DNA from: Glycomyces buryatensis
GTDB lineage: Bacteria; Actinomycetota; Actinomycetes; Mycobacteriales; Micromonosporaceae
Length of the DNA stretch: 41,086 nt
Reading direction: 5' to 3'
NCBI RefSeq assembly: GCF_004912275.1
Contig: NZ_STGY01000041.1
Location: 1 to 41,086 of the forward strand
Below are positions 15,357 to 23,228 of the stretch, one piece after another. Positions within the stretch are counted from its first letter, which is position 1. Every line of letters starts with the position of its first letter. The translations under genes were made by a program, and so were the position numbers. The notes beneath the pieces are model-generated. The model was not told the origin of the DNA, did no database searches, and worked only from the letters and a program-made list of their open reading frames with translations.

Positions 15357-16142
15357 TTAGCTCTTGTTGAACTTCTTCTTCGCGATGACGTAGCCAAGCA
15401 GGCCCAGCGCCAGCGACCAGGCGCCCGCCAGGGCCAGGTCGGTGGTGTCGACCGCGGTGCCGGTCAGGAGGCTGCGGACCACCTCGATGAACGGGGTGAA
15501 GGGCTGGTAGTCGGCGAAGTACTGCATCACGGTGGGCATCGAGTCGGTGGGCACGAAGGCCGAGCCGAGGAACGGCAGGAGCATCAGGAACATCGGCGTG
15601 TTCGACGCCTCTTCGACGCTCTTGGCGGACATGCCCAGCGCCACGGTCAGCCAGGTCAGGCCGAGGGTGATCACGGCGACCACACCGACCAGGCCGAGCC
15701 AGTCGAGCGCGTCGGCCTCGGGCCGGTAACCGAGCGCGATCGCGACGCCGAGGACCAGGGCCATGGCGAGGAAGGTCTGGATGACCGCGCCGATCACGTG
15801 TCCGGTGAGGACCGAGACCCGGGCGATGGACATGGTGCGGAAGCGGTCGATGATGCCCTGGGTCATGTCGGTCGCGACCCCGATCGCGGTCCCCTGCATG
15901 ACGCCGGAGATCGTCATCAGCAGGATCCCGGGGGTCACATAGGCGAGATAGGCCTCGCGGCCGCCGGTCGTCCCGCCCAGGCCGTCGCCCAAGGTCCCGC
16001 CGAAGACGTACGTGAACAGGAGCAGGATGACCACCGGCATGCCGATGAGCATGATCGAAAGCGACGGGTAGCGGATCATGTGCTTGAGCTGGCGGCGCAG
16101 CATGGTGGACGTGTCGGACATGGTGTAGGCGAGGGTGCTCAT
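15357..16142 (-). CDS. ABC-2 type permease, DrrB-like
   Basis: A 261-residue membrane protein with about six helices. It has the usual DrrB layout: a cytoplasmic N-terminus (TMLRRQLKHMIRYPS), the first pair of helices, then GIAIGVATDMTQGIIDRFRTMSIARVSVLTGH-like ABC-2 signature spread over residues 80-120 (GVMQGTAIGVATDMTQGIID), and a C-terminal basic tail KKKFNKS. It forms an exporter with the ATPase encoded 57 bases upstream; DrrAB exports daunorubicin in Streptomyces peucetius, but the substrate here is unknown. ATG 16142 is preceded by AAGGAG at seven bases. Confidence 0.9.
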   Translation of the reverse strand: MSTLAYTMSDTSTMLRRQLKHMIRYPSLSIMLIGMPVVILLLFTYVFGGTLGDGLGGTTGGREAYLAYVTPGILLMTISGVMQGTAIGVATDMTQGIIDRFRTMSIARVSVLTGHVIGAVIQTFLAMALVLGVAIALGYRPEADALDWLGLVGVVAVITLGLTWLTVALGMSAKSVEEASNTPMFLMLLPFLGSAFVPTDSMPTVMQYFADYQPFTPFIEVVRSLLTGTAVDTTDLALAGAWSLALGLLGYVIAKKKFNKS

Positions 16143-16199
16143 CGGAGTTCTCCTTGTTGGCTTTGAAGCGTTTCGGGCTGTGGCGGTGCGGAGGTCGGA

Positions 16200-17144
16200 T
16201 CAGGCGGCGGTCTTGTCCCCGCCGGTGAGGGCGAGGAAGACGTCGTCGAGGTCGGGGGTGTGGATGGACATCTCGTCCACTTCGACGCCCTCGCGGTCGA
16301 GGGTGTCGAGGACATTGCGGAGCGAGCTCACCGAGCCGTCCGACGGGACCTGGACGGTCAGTTGGTCGGCGTCGAAGCCGCTGGCACTCAAGATCTGCGC
16401 GGCGCTCTCGACCTGGTCGGCGCGGTGCAGACGCAGGCTGATGTGGCCGCCGGAGATCGTGCGCTTGAGTTCAGCGGGCGTGCCCTCCGCGACGATCTTG
16501 CCGTCGTTGAGGACGGCGATGCGGTCGGCCAGCTCGTCGGCCTCTTCGAGGTACTGGGTGGTCAGGAAGACCGTGGTGCCGCCCTTGACCAGCTCGCGGA
16601 CGATCTCCCACACGGTGCGGCGGCTGCGCGGGTCGAGGCCGGTGGTCGGCTCGTCCAGGAAGATGATCCGCGGGTCCCCCATGAGGCACATCGCCAGGTC
16701 GAGGCGGCGCTTCATGCCGCCCGAATAGGTGGCGGGGGCGCGCCCCGCGGCATCCACCAGGTCGAACCGCTCCAGCAGTTCCTCGGAGCGCCGCCGGGTC
16801 TCCTTCTTGCCCAGGTGGTGCAGGTTGCCCATGAGGTGCAGGTTCTCGCGGCCGGTGAGGAGGCCGTCGACGGCGGCGAACTGGCCGGTGACGCCGATGA
16901 TCTTGCGGACCTCGTCGGCGTCGTTCTTGACGTGGTTGCCGCCGACGAAGGCGTCGCCGCCATTGGAGGGGATGAGGGTCGTCAGGATATTGACCGTGGT
17001 GGTCTTGCCCGCGCCGTTCGGCCCCAGCAGGGAGAAGACGGAGCCCTCGGGGACGGCGATGTCGATGCCCTTCAGGACGTCGTTGTCGCCGTATGACTTG
17101 GTCAGGTTCCGGGCTGAGATGGCCAGTGGCTTCTGGGTGTTCAT
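16200..17144 (-). CDS. ABC transporter ATP-binding protein, DrrA-like
   Basis: A 314-residue drug-export ATPase. Walker A GPNGAGKTT is near residue 40, Q-loop in GVTGQFAAVDGLLTGREN, signature YSGGMKRRLDLA, Walker B IIFLDEPTTGLDPRSR, H-loop region replaced by TTQYLEEAD, as usual in DrrA where Gln substitutes for His. The C-terminal 100 residues (GHISLRLH to TPDLDDVFLALTGG) are the DrrA accessory domain. ATG 17144 has GAGGA four to five bases upstream. It is the first gene of the exporter operon, preceded by a 340-base intergenic region with repeats at 17251-17279 and a palindrome at 17380-17394. Confidence 0.93.
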   Translation of the reverse strand: MNTQKPLAISARNLTKSYGDNDVLKGIDIAVPEGSVFSLLGPNGAGKTTTVNILTTLIPSNGGDAFVGGNHVKNDADEVRKIIGVTGQFAAVDGLLTGRENLHLMGNLHHLGKKETRRRSEELLERFDLVDAAGRAPATYSGGMKRRLDLAMCLMGDPRIIFLDEPTTGLDPRSRRTVWEIVRELVKGGTTVFLTTQYLEEADELADRIAVLNDGKIVAEGTPAELKRTISGGHISLRLHRADQVESAAQILSASGFDADQLTVQVPSDGSVSSLRNVLDTLDREGVEVDEMSIHTPDLDDVFLALTGGDKTAA

Positions 17145-17227
17145 GGTTCCTCGCTCTGAGAATCGGTACTGCGGGGCAGTGGTCGTTCGGTGTGGTTCGG
17201 TCCGGTTCGGCGGGGCCGTTCCGGGCA

Positions 17228-17299
17228 TGTCAGTACTTTGACCGGGGCCGCTGACACGGCACTGACATAGACCTGACACGGCGACAGATCGGCTGTCAG
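17228..17299 (-). promoter_or_regulatory. Heptamer direct repeats before the DrrAB-like operon
   Basis: On the minus strand (G/A)TGTCAG occurs three times at an exact 11-base period (plus-strand positions 17273-17279, 17262-17268, 17251-17257), with 4-base spacers. Inverted copies of the core (CTGACA on the minus strand) flank the array at 17228-17233 and 17294-17299. Tandem heptamers at 11-base spacing are the binding pattern of OmpR-like winged-helix proteins, both SARP activators and response regulators such as PhoP. A weak CAAAGT lies about ten bases past the last repeat. The array is 107 bases before the ATPase start codon. Confidence 0.65.
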
Positions 17300-17379
17300 G
17301 GCGTCGGGCACCGCGCCGGAAGGCGGACAGAGCGAGGGCATCTTTCCGAGCCTGAATTGCCGCTGAACTGGAAAAATTA

Positions 17380-17394
17380 TGTCCATTGTGGACA
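17380..17394 (-). promoter_or_regulatory. Palindromic operator candidate upstream of DrrAB-like operon
   Basis: TGTCCA-TTG-TGGACA is a perfect inverted repeat in an AT-rich patch. On the minus strand it is followed directly by CATAAT (17381-17376), a plausible -10 element, so the repeat would occupy the spacer of a promoter reading toward the exporter. The rest of the 340-base gap 17145-17484 shows no coding signal. Confidence 0.6.
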
Positions 17395-17484
17395 CTGATT
17401 GAGCGAGGCGGTCCCGTCGTCTGCCGTGATTCGGCGATCTTCGAAGACGGCGTGCCCCAGGCGGATCCTGCGGAACGGAGGGTC

Positions 17485-18393
17485 CTACGGACTCCGGCGA
17501 GCGACTTCCTCGCGGATCGCGGCCAGGCCGCGCGCGATCGCGGGCTGCTCCGTGCTGCCGCGGCGCACCGCGGTGAACATCCGCCGCGTCGGCACCGTAC
17601 GACCGTGAATCGGTACCCGCACCACGGCGTGCTCCACCGGGATCGTCATCAGGCGGGAGTACAGGCCCACGCCGAAACCGGTGCACACCAGCGCGGACAC
17701 GCTCGACCAGGTGTCCCCCTGGTGGGCCCGGTCCGGCGTGAACCCCGCCGCCGCGGCGGAGCTCATGAACAGTTGCTCCTGGTCGACGCATTCCGTCATG
17801 CTGACCCATTCCTCGTCCGCGGCCTCGGCCAGCGCCACGCTCCCGCGACCGGCGAACCGATGATCCACCGGCACGAGCAGGTCCTCCACGTCGTCCATCA
17901 GGAAGTTCTGCTCGAACCGCGGGTCGCTGGGTTGGGGAGTGGCATCGGTCGGACTGATGATCGCGATGTCGGCGTCGCCTGATTCAAGCATGCCGAACGC
18001 CTCGTCCGATTCGACGGCGGCCAGGTGCAGCCGCACTCGCGGGTTGGCCTCGCGCATCCGTTTGCCGGCCTGGGCGATGAAGGCCTGGACCGTGCTGGAC
18101 AGGCCGCATATCCGCAGGCTGCCCATCTCCCCGGCCTCGAGCACGTCCAGGTCCGCTTTAGCCAGCTCCCATTGGGAGTGAAGGATATCGGCGTGTTTGA
18201 GGAGGAGTTCCGCCGCCGGGGTGAGCCGGACTCGGCGCCCGGTCGGCTCCAGCAGCCGCAGCCCGGTCTCGTGGGCGAGCTGCTTGAGCTGATGCGAGAC
18301 CGTGGACGGCGTGAGGTGCAGGGCGAGGGCGGCGGCGGTGACGGTGCCGTGCGTCCGCAGGACGCGAAGTGTCTGGAGCTTCGGATCGATCAT
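17485..18393 (-). CDS. LysR family transcriptional regulator
   Basis: A 302-residue LysR regulator. The N-terminal winged helix reads LQTLRVLRTHGTVTAAALALHLTPSTVSHQLKQLAHETGLRLLEPTGRRV across residues 5-55, followed by the linker helix and a two-lobed ligand-binding domain (first lobe from GSLRICGLSSTVQAF, hinge near VPVDHRFAGRG). ATG 18393 has AGGA six bases upstream; a start five codons earlier is less likely. It is divergent from the zinc-ribbon gene 71 bases away, its probable regulatory partner by the usual LysR arrangement, though no clear T-N11-A palindrome was found in that gap. The DrrAB-like operon follows 340 bases downstream on the same strand. Confidence 0.9.
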   Translation of the reverse strand: MIDPKLQTLRVLRTHGTVTAAALALHLTPSTVSHQLKQLAHETGLRLLEPTGRRVRLTPAAELLLKHADILHSQWELAKADLDVLEAGEMGSLRICGLSSTVQAFIAQAGKRMREANPRVRLHLAAVESDEAFGMLESGDADIAIISPTDATPQPSDPRFEQNFLMDDVEDLLVPVDHRFAGRGSVALAEAADEEWVSMTECVDQEQLFMSSAAAAGFTPDRAHQGDTWSSVSALVCTGFGVGLYSRLMTIPVEHAVVRVPIHGRTVPTRRMFTAVRRGSTEQPAIARGLAAIREEVARRSP

Positions 18394-18464
18394 TCGAAAT
18401 CCTCGCAAGATGCGGTATCAAAACATTCGTTGCTCTTGGACGATTCTAGATCGAGACTTGCCAT

Positions 18465-18680
18465 ATGACCAATGCTGAGAAGAACTTCGATGACCGTTGC
18501 CCGCTCTGCGAGCTGCGCATGAGCGAGGCCGTGACCGTGGTGTCCCGCCACCGCACTTCCGCTGGGGCCGTGGTGTACGCGCGCTGCGAGTGCGGACGGC
18601 TGTCCATGTGGTTCGAGCCGTCCGCACTCGTCAAGGGATCGCCCGAGCTGCGCGTCATGGCCGGCGCGCGGGTGAGCTAG
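18465..18680 (+). CDS. Small zinc-ribbon-like protein
   Basis: A 71-residue protein with CPLC at residues 12-15 and CECG at residues 41-44, a four-cysteine (C-x2-C, C-x-C) arrangement that suggests a zinc ribbon. Between them lies a basic strand pair (VTVVSRHRTSAGAVVYA). Codon use is clearly coding (GC-rich third positions). I recognise no named family; a regulatory or adaptor role would be guesswork. It stands alone on the plus strand, divergent from LysR and converging on the dehydrogenase ending at 18727. The ribosome binding site is weak. Confidence 0.68.
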   Translation: MTNAEKNFDDRCPLCELRMSEAVTVVSRHRTSAGAVVYARCECGRLSMWFEPSALVKGSPELRVMAGARVS

Positions 18681-18726
18681 CTTCCGATGCTTTGCCCGGC
18701 CTCGTATGCCGTTGTCCGAGTGAGGC

Positions 18727-19893
18727 TTAGGCCTCCGTCCAGCGGCTCTCGTCGGCGGCGCTCGCCTCCACGGCAGCCAGCACCCGTTGGACGCCGAGCG
18801 CGTCGGCGAACGAGGGGGTGGGCTGCTCGCGGTTCGCGATCGCCTCGATGAGGTCGACGGCCTGGTGGGTGAAGGCGTGCTCGTAGCCGAGGCCGTGGCC
18901 CACCGGCCACCAATTGCCCGTGTACGGGTGGCTGGGTTCGGTGGCCTGGATCTTGCGGAAGCCCGCATCGGGTTCGTCGGCCGCGTCGTAGAACCACAGT
19001 GAGTTCATGTCCTCGAAGTCGAACGCGAGGGACGCCTTGGAGCCGTTGAGCTCCAGGCGCATCGCGTTCTTCCGCCCGAGGGCGAACCGGGTCGCCTCGA
19101 AGACGCCGACCGCTCCGCCCGAGAAGCGGGCGGTGAACATCGCGGCGTCGTCCACGGTCACCGGGCCGCGGGGGCCGTCGGTGCCTCCGGTGCCGCCCAG
19201 ACCCACGAAGTCCCCGCCGACGGGGCGCTCGGAGACGAACGTCTCGAGCATCGCCGAGACGCCCGTGATGTTCTCCCCCGAGATCCATTGGGCCGCATCG
19301 ATGATGTGGGCTCCGATGTCGCCCAGGGAGCCCGAGCCGGACTTGGACTTGTCGAGTCGCCAGGTCAGGGGCGCGTTCTCGTCGGTGAGCCAGTCCTGGA
19401 GGTACTGTGCGCGCACGTGGCGGATCTGCCCCAGCGCGCCGGATTCCACCAGGCGCTTCGCGAGAGAGAGCGCGGGGGTGCGGCGATAGCTGAAGCCGCA
19501 CATGGCGAACGCGCCCCGGGCCTTTGCGGCCTCGGCGGCGGCCGTCATGAGCTCGGCCTCGGCCACCGAGTTCGCCAGCGGCTTCTCGCACAGCACGTGC
19601 TTGCCCGCTTCGAGCGCGGCGATCGCGATCTCGGAGTGCAGGTTCCCGGGGACGCAGATGTCGATCAGGTCGATGTCGTCCCGCTCGATCAGGCGGTGCC
19701 AGTCGGTCTCGCTGGATTCCCAGCCGAGCTTGGACGCCGCGGCGGCGACCCGTTCGGGATTGCGCCCGGCGAGCGCGGTCATGCGGGGTGCGAGGGGCAG
19801 ATCGAAGAAGCGCGGCGCGGTCCGCCACGCGTGGGAGTGGGCCGCGCCCATGAAGGCGTAGCCGATCATGCCGACTCTCAGGGACTCACTCAC
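18727..19893 (-). CDS. Gfo/Idh/MocA family oxidoreductase
   Basis: A 388-residue NAD(P)-dependent dehydrogenase. The Rossmann start is VGMIGYAFMGAAHSHAW, and CEKPLA near residue 95 holds the family's E-K-P motif, in which Lys takes part in catalysis. The C-terminal domain (WRLDKSKSGSGSLGDIGAHIIDAAQWI, read in two pieces) has the D-x3-H-x2-D pattern that places the catalytic His. The start is GTG 19893 with AAAGGAG five bases upstream; it overlaps the end of the preceding dehydrogenase gene by eight bases. As last gene of the LacI-associated operon it probably oxidises or reduces a sugar or polyol derivative. Confidence 0.9.
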   Translation of the reverse strand: MSESLRVGMIGYAFMGAAHSHAWRTAPRFFDLPLAPRMTALAGRNPERVAAAASKLGWESSETDWHRLIERDDIDLIDICVPGNLHSEIAIAALEAGKHVLCEKPLANSVAEAELMTAAAEAAKARGAFAMCGFSYRRTPALSLAKRLVESGALGQIRHVRAQYLQDWLTDENAPLTWRLDKSKSGSGSLGDIGAHIIDAAQWISGENITGVSAMLETFVSERPVGGDFVGLGGTGGTDGPRGPVTVDDAAMFTARFSGGAVGVFEATRFALGRKNAMRLELNGSKASLAFDFEDMNSLWFYDAADEPDAGFRKIQATEPSHPYTGNWWPVGHGLGYEHAFTHQAVDLIEAIANREQPTPSFADALGVQRVLAAVEASAADESRWTEA

Positions 19894-21019
19894 TGTCGCT
19901 CCTTTGGTTCAGGGCATCGCGGACGGATGGCCACGCCTTCATGACGGCGAGGACCTCGGCGTTGCGTTCGGTCGCGAGCGCGGCATGGTAGGAGCGGTCG
20001 AGCACGTCGTCGATCACGACTCGCCGTCCCTGCGACGCGCTCTGCGTCGCGGCTTCGACCATAGCGAGGCTCATGACGTTGGCGTGCACTCGTCCCATCG
20101 GTTCGGTGCCGTGGCGGACGGCGGCGATGAATTCGCGCAGCGATCCGGCGATCCCCAGGCCGGGGTCGTCGGCGGGCGTGGTGGCCTCGTCCGGTGCGGC
20201 GGTGGGTTCGCCCTCGCCGTCCCACAGGACCGTGCCTCGCTCGGCCGAGATCCGCCAGGCGCCGTTCCAGGAGGTCTCGAAGCCGGGGCTGCACCAGCTG
20301 CCGTTGAAGGTGAACCGGGCGCCGCCCTCCATCGCGAAGACCGCGGCCGCGGCGGCGTCGCCGTCGTACCAGCTCCAGGCGGGGTTGTACTCCTCGCAGG
20401 AGACGGAGACGGGGTCGGCGTCGAGGAGGAACCGGGCCATGTCGAACTGGTGGATGGCCATGTCGAGCAGCAGTGGGCTCGCCATCTCGTCGCGGAAGCC
20501 GCCGAAGTGGGGGGACTGGAAGAAGTCGACCGAGACGATCCCGATGGTGCCGAGCGGGTCGAGCCGCCGCTTGGCCTCGTGGAGGTACCGGTGGTAGCGG
20601 CGGGACTGGCTGACCATGAACAGCTGCCCGGTGTGCTCGGCCGCGGCGGCGAGCGAGAGGCCCTCGGCCACGCTGGCGGCGACCGGCTTCTCCCCCAACA
20701 CCGGCAGGCCCGCCAGGAGCGCCGCCATCGTGACCGGGTGGTGGGCTTCGGGAATGGTGGCGTTGACGATGGCGTCCGCGCCCGTGCGGCGGGCGAGTTC
20801 GACCGCGTCGGACCCCACCGCGAGGCCGGCGATGCCGGTCGCCTCCGCGGCCGATTCGGCGGCGGCGGGCGCGAGGTCGGCGATGCCGACGAGTTCGGCG
20901 TCGTCGTTCGCCCCGATGGCGCCGGTCCAGGCCCGGCCCATCCCGCCGGCGCCGACCACGACGAGGCGCAGCGGCCCGTCGGTTTCGATCCTGTGTTCTC
21001 CAACAGCGTGGAACGTCAT
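19886..21019 (-). CDS. Gfo/Idh/MocA family oxidoreductase, ThuB-like
   Basis: A 377-residue dehydrogenase. The nucleotide-binding start is [18 protein letters not shown], the E-K-P motif is GEKPVA, and the catalytic region [17 protein letters not shown] gives D-x3-H-x2-D. It overlaps the ThuA-like gene upstream by four bases and the second dehydrogenase downstream by eight, so the three are translated as a unit. ThuA and a Gfo/Idh/MocA partner (ThuB) oxidise trehalose-like disaccharides to 3-keto forms in rhizobia, and I infer a similar glycoside-modifying role here. The two dehydrogenases of this operon are clearly diverged from each other. Confidence 0.9.
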   Translation of the reverse strand: MTFHAVGEHRIETDGPLRLVVVGAGGMGRAWTGAIGANDDAELVGIADLAPAAAESAAEATGIAGLAVGSDAVELARRTGADAIVNATIPEAHHPVTMAALLAGLPVLGEKPVAASVAEGLSLAAAAEHTGQLFMVSQSRRYHRYLHEAKRRLDPLGTIGIVSVDFFQSPHFGGFRDEMASPLLLDMAIHQFDMARFLLDADPVSVSCEEYNPAWSWYDGDAAAAAVFAMEGGARFTFNGSWCSPGFETSWNGAWRISAERGTVLWDGEGEPTAAPDEATTPADDPGLGIAGSLREFIAAVRHGTEPMGRVHANVMSLAMVEAATQSASQGRRVVIDDVLDRSYHAALATERNAEVLAVMKAWPSVRDALNQRSDSE

Positions 21020-21786
21020 CGTTCGAAAGCCCCCTGGTATCCGTGGCCGTTGAAGAAGTCGTCGGTCTCGTAGCGCAGCAGCACCGGTGTCTCGCGTTCC
21101 CGGTCGGGCCGGGCCCATTCGATGCCGTTGGCGATCACGTGGTTCACGTCGGGGTGATGGTAGACCGGGAAGTCCTGGTCGCCGGGGCTGAAGTAGAAGA
21201 TGCGCCCGAAGCCGCGGCGGTAGGTCATGCCGCTGCGGAAGACCTCGCCGCCGGTGAAGCCCGAGATGAAGACGAGCTCGTCCGGGGTCGGCACGTCGAA
21301 GTACTCGCCGTACATCTCCTGCTCGGGGATGACGATCGGGTTGGGGATGCCGCGGGCGATCGGGTGCTGCGGGTTCACCGTCCACACCAGTTCGCGGTCG
21401 TGCTGGCTGCGCCAGCGCAGGGTGCAGGTGGTGCCCATGAGCTTGACGAAGATCTTGGACCAGTGTCCGGAGTGGAGCACGACCAGGCCCATGCCGGCAA
21501 GGACGTGGCGGTGGACGCGCTCGACGATCTCGTCGTCGACCTCGTGGTGGGCCGCGTGGCCCCACCAGACGAGCACATCCGTCTCGGCCAGCACGTCGGC
21601 GGTCAGTCCGTGCTCGGGCTCGTCGAGGGTGTGCGTGGTGATGGTCGCCTTTTCGCCGAGCCACTCACCCACGCCCTTCGCGATGGCGCCGTGCATGCCG
21701 TCCGGGTACCGCTCGGCCACGGAGGATTCGACCTGCTCGTGCCGGTTCTCGCCCCAAATGACGACGCGGATCGGTTCGTTTGTCAT
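21016..21786 (-). CDS. ThuA family protein (trehalose utilisation-like)
   Basis: A 256-residue protein of the ThuA family, a class-I glutamine-amidotransferase-like flavodoxin fold. Typical blocks are [11 protein letters not shown] at the start, [15 protein letters not shown], and [20 protein letters not shown]; a Cys follows in MGTTCTLRW. The C-terminal part has [16 protein letters not shown] and [21 protein letters not shown], strongly conserved in this family. In rhizobia ThuA acts with ThuB in trehalose/maltitol catabolism. It is the first gene of the operon; its ATG at 21786 has only a weak purine-rich site, and a candidate LacI site lies 37 bases upstream. Confidence 0.88.
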   Translation of the reverse strand: MTNEPIRVVIWGENRHEQVESSVAERYPDGMHGAIAKGVGEWLGEKATITTHTLDEPEHGLTADVLAETDVLVWWGHAAHHEVDDEIVERVHRHVLAGMGLVVLHSGHWSKIFVKLMGTTCTLRWRSQHDRELVWTVNPQHPIARGIPNPIVIPEQEMYGEYFDVPTPDELVFISGFTGGEVFRSGMTYRRGFGRIFYFSPGDQDFPVYHHPDVNHVIANGIEWARPDRERETPVLLRYETDDFFNGHGYQGAFER

Positions 21787-21822
21787 CTCTGCTTTCTCTT
21801 TCTGTTGTAGGCGCTTTCACGA

Positions 21823-21838
21823 ATTGTGAGCTTAAAAA
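21823..21838 (-). promoter_or_regulatory. Candidate LacI operator before thuA
   Basis: ATTGTGAGCTTAAAAA shares GCTTAAAA, centred on GC, with the more symmetrical site upstream of the lacI-type gene (22993-23008, whose minus strand reads ATTTTATGCTTAAAAT). The site lies in the 81-base gap between the LacI gene and thuA. A GCGCTTTC half-site (21811-21818), also typical of LacI proteins, is next to it, so the exact operator is uncertain. Confidence 0.5.
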
Positions 21839-21867
21839 CCGTCGGGTGGACTGGGTATCGGTCCCCG

Positions 21868-22908
21868 TCACGCGGCGGGGTCGGTGCTCGATCTCACGAC
21901 GAGCGTGGGCGGCAGCACCAGATGCTCGGGACTTTTCCGCCCTTCGATGACGAGGCGGACGAGCTCGGCGGCGATCGCGGCCGAGGCCTGCCGGATTGAG
22001 GTGATCCCCACCGTGCCGAACGAGGTCAGCGGCGTGTCGTCGTAGCCGGTGACGGCCACGTCCCTTCCCGGCACCAGGCCTCGGCTCTGCAGCGCGATGA
22101 TGGCCCCCGCCGCGAGGGGATCGCTCACGCAGATGATCGCGGTCGGGGGCATCGCCGTGTCCAGCAGGGCCGGGGCGACGCGGACGCCGGTCTCCAAGTC
22201 CCTGGCGCAGTGGACGATTCGCCCTGGGGCGACCGATCCGGTGAGCCCTCGGCGCAGGCAGGCCTCGCGGTAGCCGATCTCGCGCTGAACCCCGGTGACG
22301 CTGGCGGGGTTGGCGCCCACGAACGCCAACTCGCGGTGGCCGCGGTCGGCGACGTGGTCGACGGCCATCTCGATGCCGAGCGCGGCGTCGCCCTCGATCC
22401 AGCTCCACGGGGTCGCGAACGCCTCGCCGGACCGGCCGTAGGCCGCGAACGGGATGCCGCGCTTCCGCAGTTCGACGGGCCGCGGGTCCGCCGATTTCAC
22501 ATTGGAGATGATGAACCCCGCTACGGACTGGCCGAAGTACAGGTTCTCGCAGGCCGTCATGAGGGCCTCGGTGTCCTGTTCGGTGATGAGGGCGAGGTTG
22601 CGGTCCGCCCCCTGGCAGGCGACGGCGAGATCGTGGAGGAACACGTCCATGTACTGGTTGCCCACGGGGTCCCGGTCCGGGAGCACGTAGCCGATCTGCC
22701 TGGGCTGTGCGAGCCTGAGGCTGCGGGCGACCAAGTTGTTGCGGTAGCGCAGCTCGAGCATCGCGGCGTGGACCTTTTCGCGGGTCGCCTCGGAGACGAC
22801 CTCCGGCCGGTTGATGACGTTCGAAACCGTCATCACCGAGACTCCCGCGAGGTCGGCGACATCCGTCATGCTCGCCTTCCGCTGCGCGTTCGAAGACTTG
22901 CCGCTCAT
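21868..22908 (-). CDS. LacI family transcriptional regulator
   Basis: A 346-residue repressor. MTDVADLAGVSVMTVSNVINRPEVVSEATREKV, read as helices 1-3 plus the start of the hinge helix, is the LacI DNA-binding domain at residues 14-46; the hinge SLRLAQPRQIGYVLPD leads to a periplasmic-binding-protein-like sugar-sensing domain ending in VTGYDDTPLTSFGTVGITSIRQ and LPPTLVVRSS. ATG 22908 is preceded by GGAGG at seven bases. It lies upstream of thuA and the two dehydrogenases on the same strand, so it is their natural regulator. Sites sharing GCTTAAAA precede both this gene and thuA. Confidence 0.93.
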   Translation of the reverse strand: MSGKSSNAQRKASMTDVADLAGVSVMTVSNVINRPEVVSEATREKVHAAMLELRYRNNLVARSLRLAQPRQIGYVLPDRDPVGNQYMDVFLHDLAVACQGADRNLALITEQDTEALMTACENLYFGQSVAGFIISNVKSADPRPVELRKRGIPFAAYGRSGEAFATPWSWIEGDAALGIEMAVDHVADRGHRELAFVGANPASVTGVQREIGYREACLRRGLTGSVAPGRIVHCARDLETGVRVAPALLDTAMPPTAIICVSDPLAAGAIIALQSRGLVPGRDVAVTGYDDTPLTSFGTVGITSIRQASAAIAAELVRLVIEGRKSPEHLVLPPTLVVRSSTDPAA

Positions 22909-23228
22909 TCACCGACCTCCGTCCCGCATCGAATGGGCCGCGATCCCCACCGGCCGGGGCATGGTGCCCAGGCGGATCACGCGACCCCGGAGATTTTAAG
23001 CATAAAATTTCCAGGCGGTCAAGCCCGCCGGGATGGTTCATCGGAAGTGGAGGGGGATGACGCCTCGACGGGGCTCGATCGGGAAGACGATTCCATTCCC
23101 TGCCCCTTTCATTATCTATACACCGCTTCGGAAATGAAGCCTGTACCGGGTCCTGACCTGGGGGTGAGCCGTGGTGCAGAATGGCGTATCCAGCTAGCTC
23201 GAAATCCAAACGGAATGGGAGACACGGC
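22909..23228. other. 320-base intergenic region, lacI to glycosyltransferase
   Basis: This gap between divergent genes holds the LacI palindrome at 22993-23008. Further right there is a TATACA (23117-23122) within the only other AT-rich patch, a possible -10 element for the glycosyltransferase gene about 105 bases downstream, but no convincing -35. I see no coding signal and no strong hairpin. Confidence 0.6.
22993..23008. promoter_or_regulatory. LacI operator candidate before lacI-type gene
   Basis: ATTTTAAGCATAAAAT has 6-base perfect arms around a GC centre, 85 bases before the LacI start codon. It stands out sharply from GC-rich surroundings. LacI-family sites are typically even palindromes centred on CG or GC, so autoregulation is likely. 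Confidence 0.68.

Noticed and set aside
13688-15397. Minus-strand frame of 569 codons opposite the FAD oxidoreductase
   Set aside because: The plus strand carries both dinucleotide-binding motifs of a flavoprotein, and the antisense frame has no recognisable domain.
21817-21829. TCAC-GAATT-GTGA as a CRP-like site upstream of thuA
   Set aside because: Only 4-base arms, and the spacing is shorter than the 6-base gap of TGTGA-N6-TCACA sites.
21821-21831. GAATTGTGAGC, identical to part of the E. coli lac operator
   Set aside because: The symmetrical other half is missing and the organism is not an enterobacterium. The match is treated as chance, although the overlapping GCTTAAAA element is kept as a LacI candidate.
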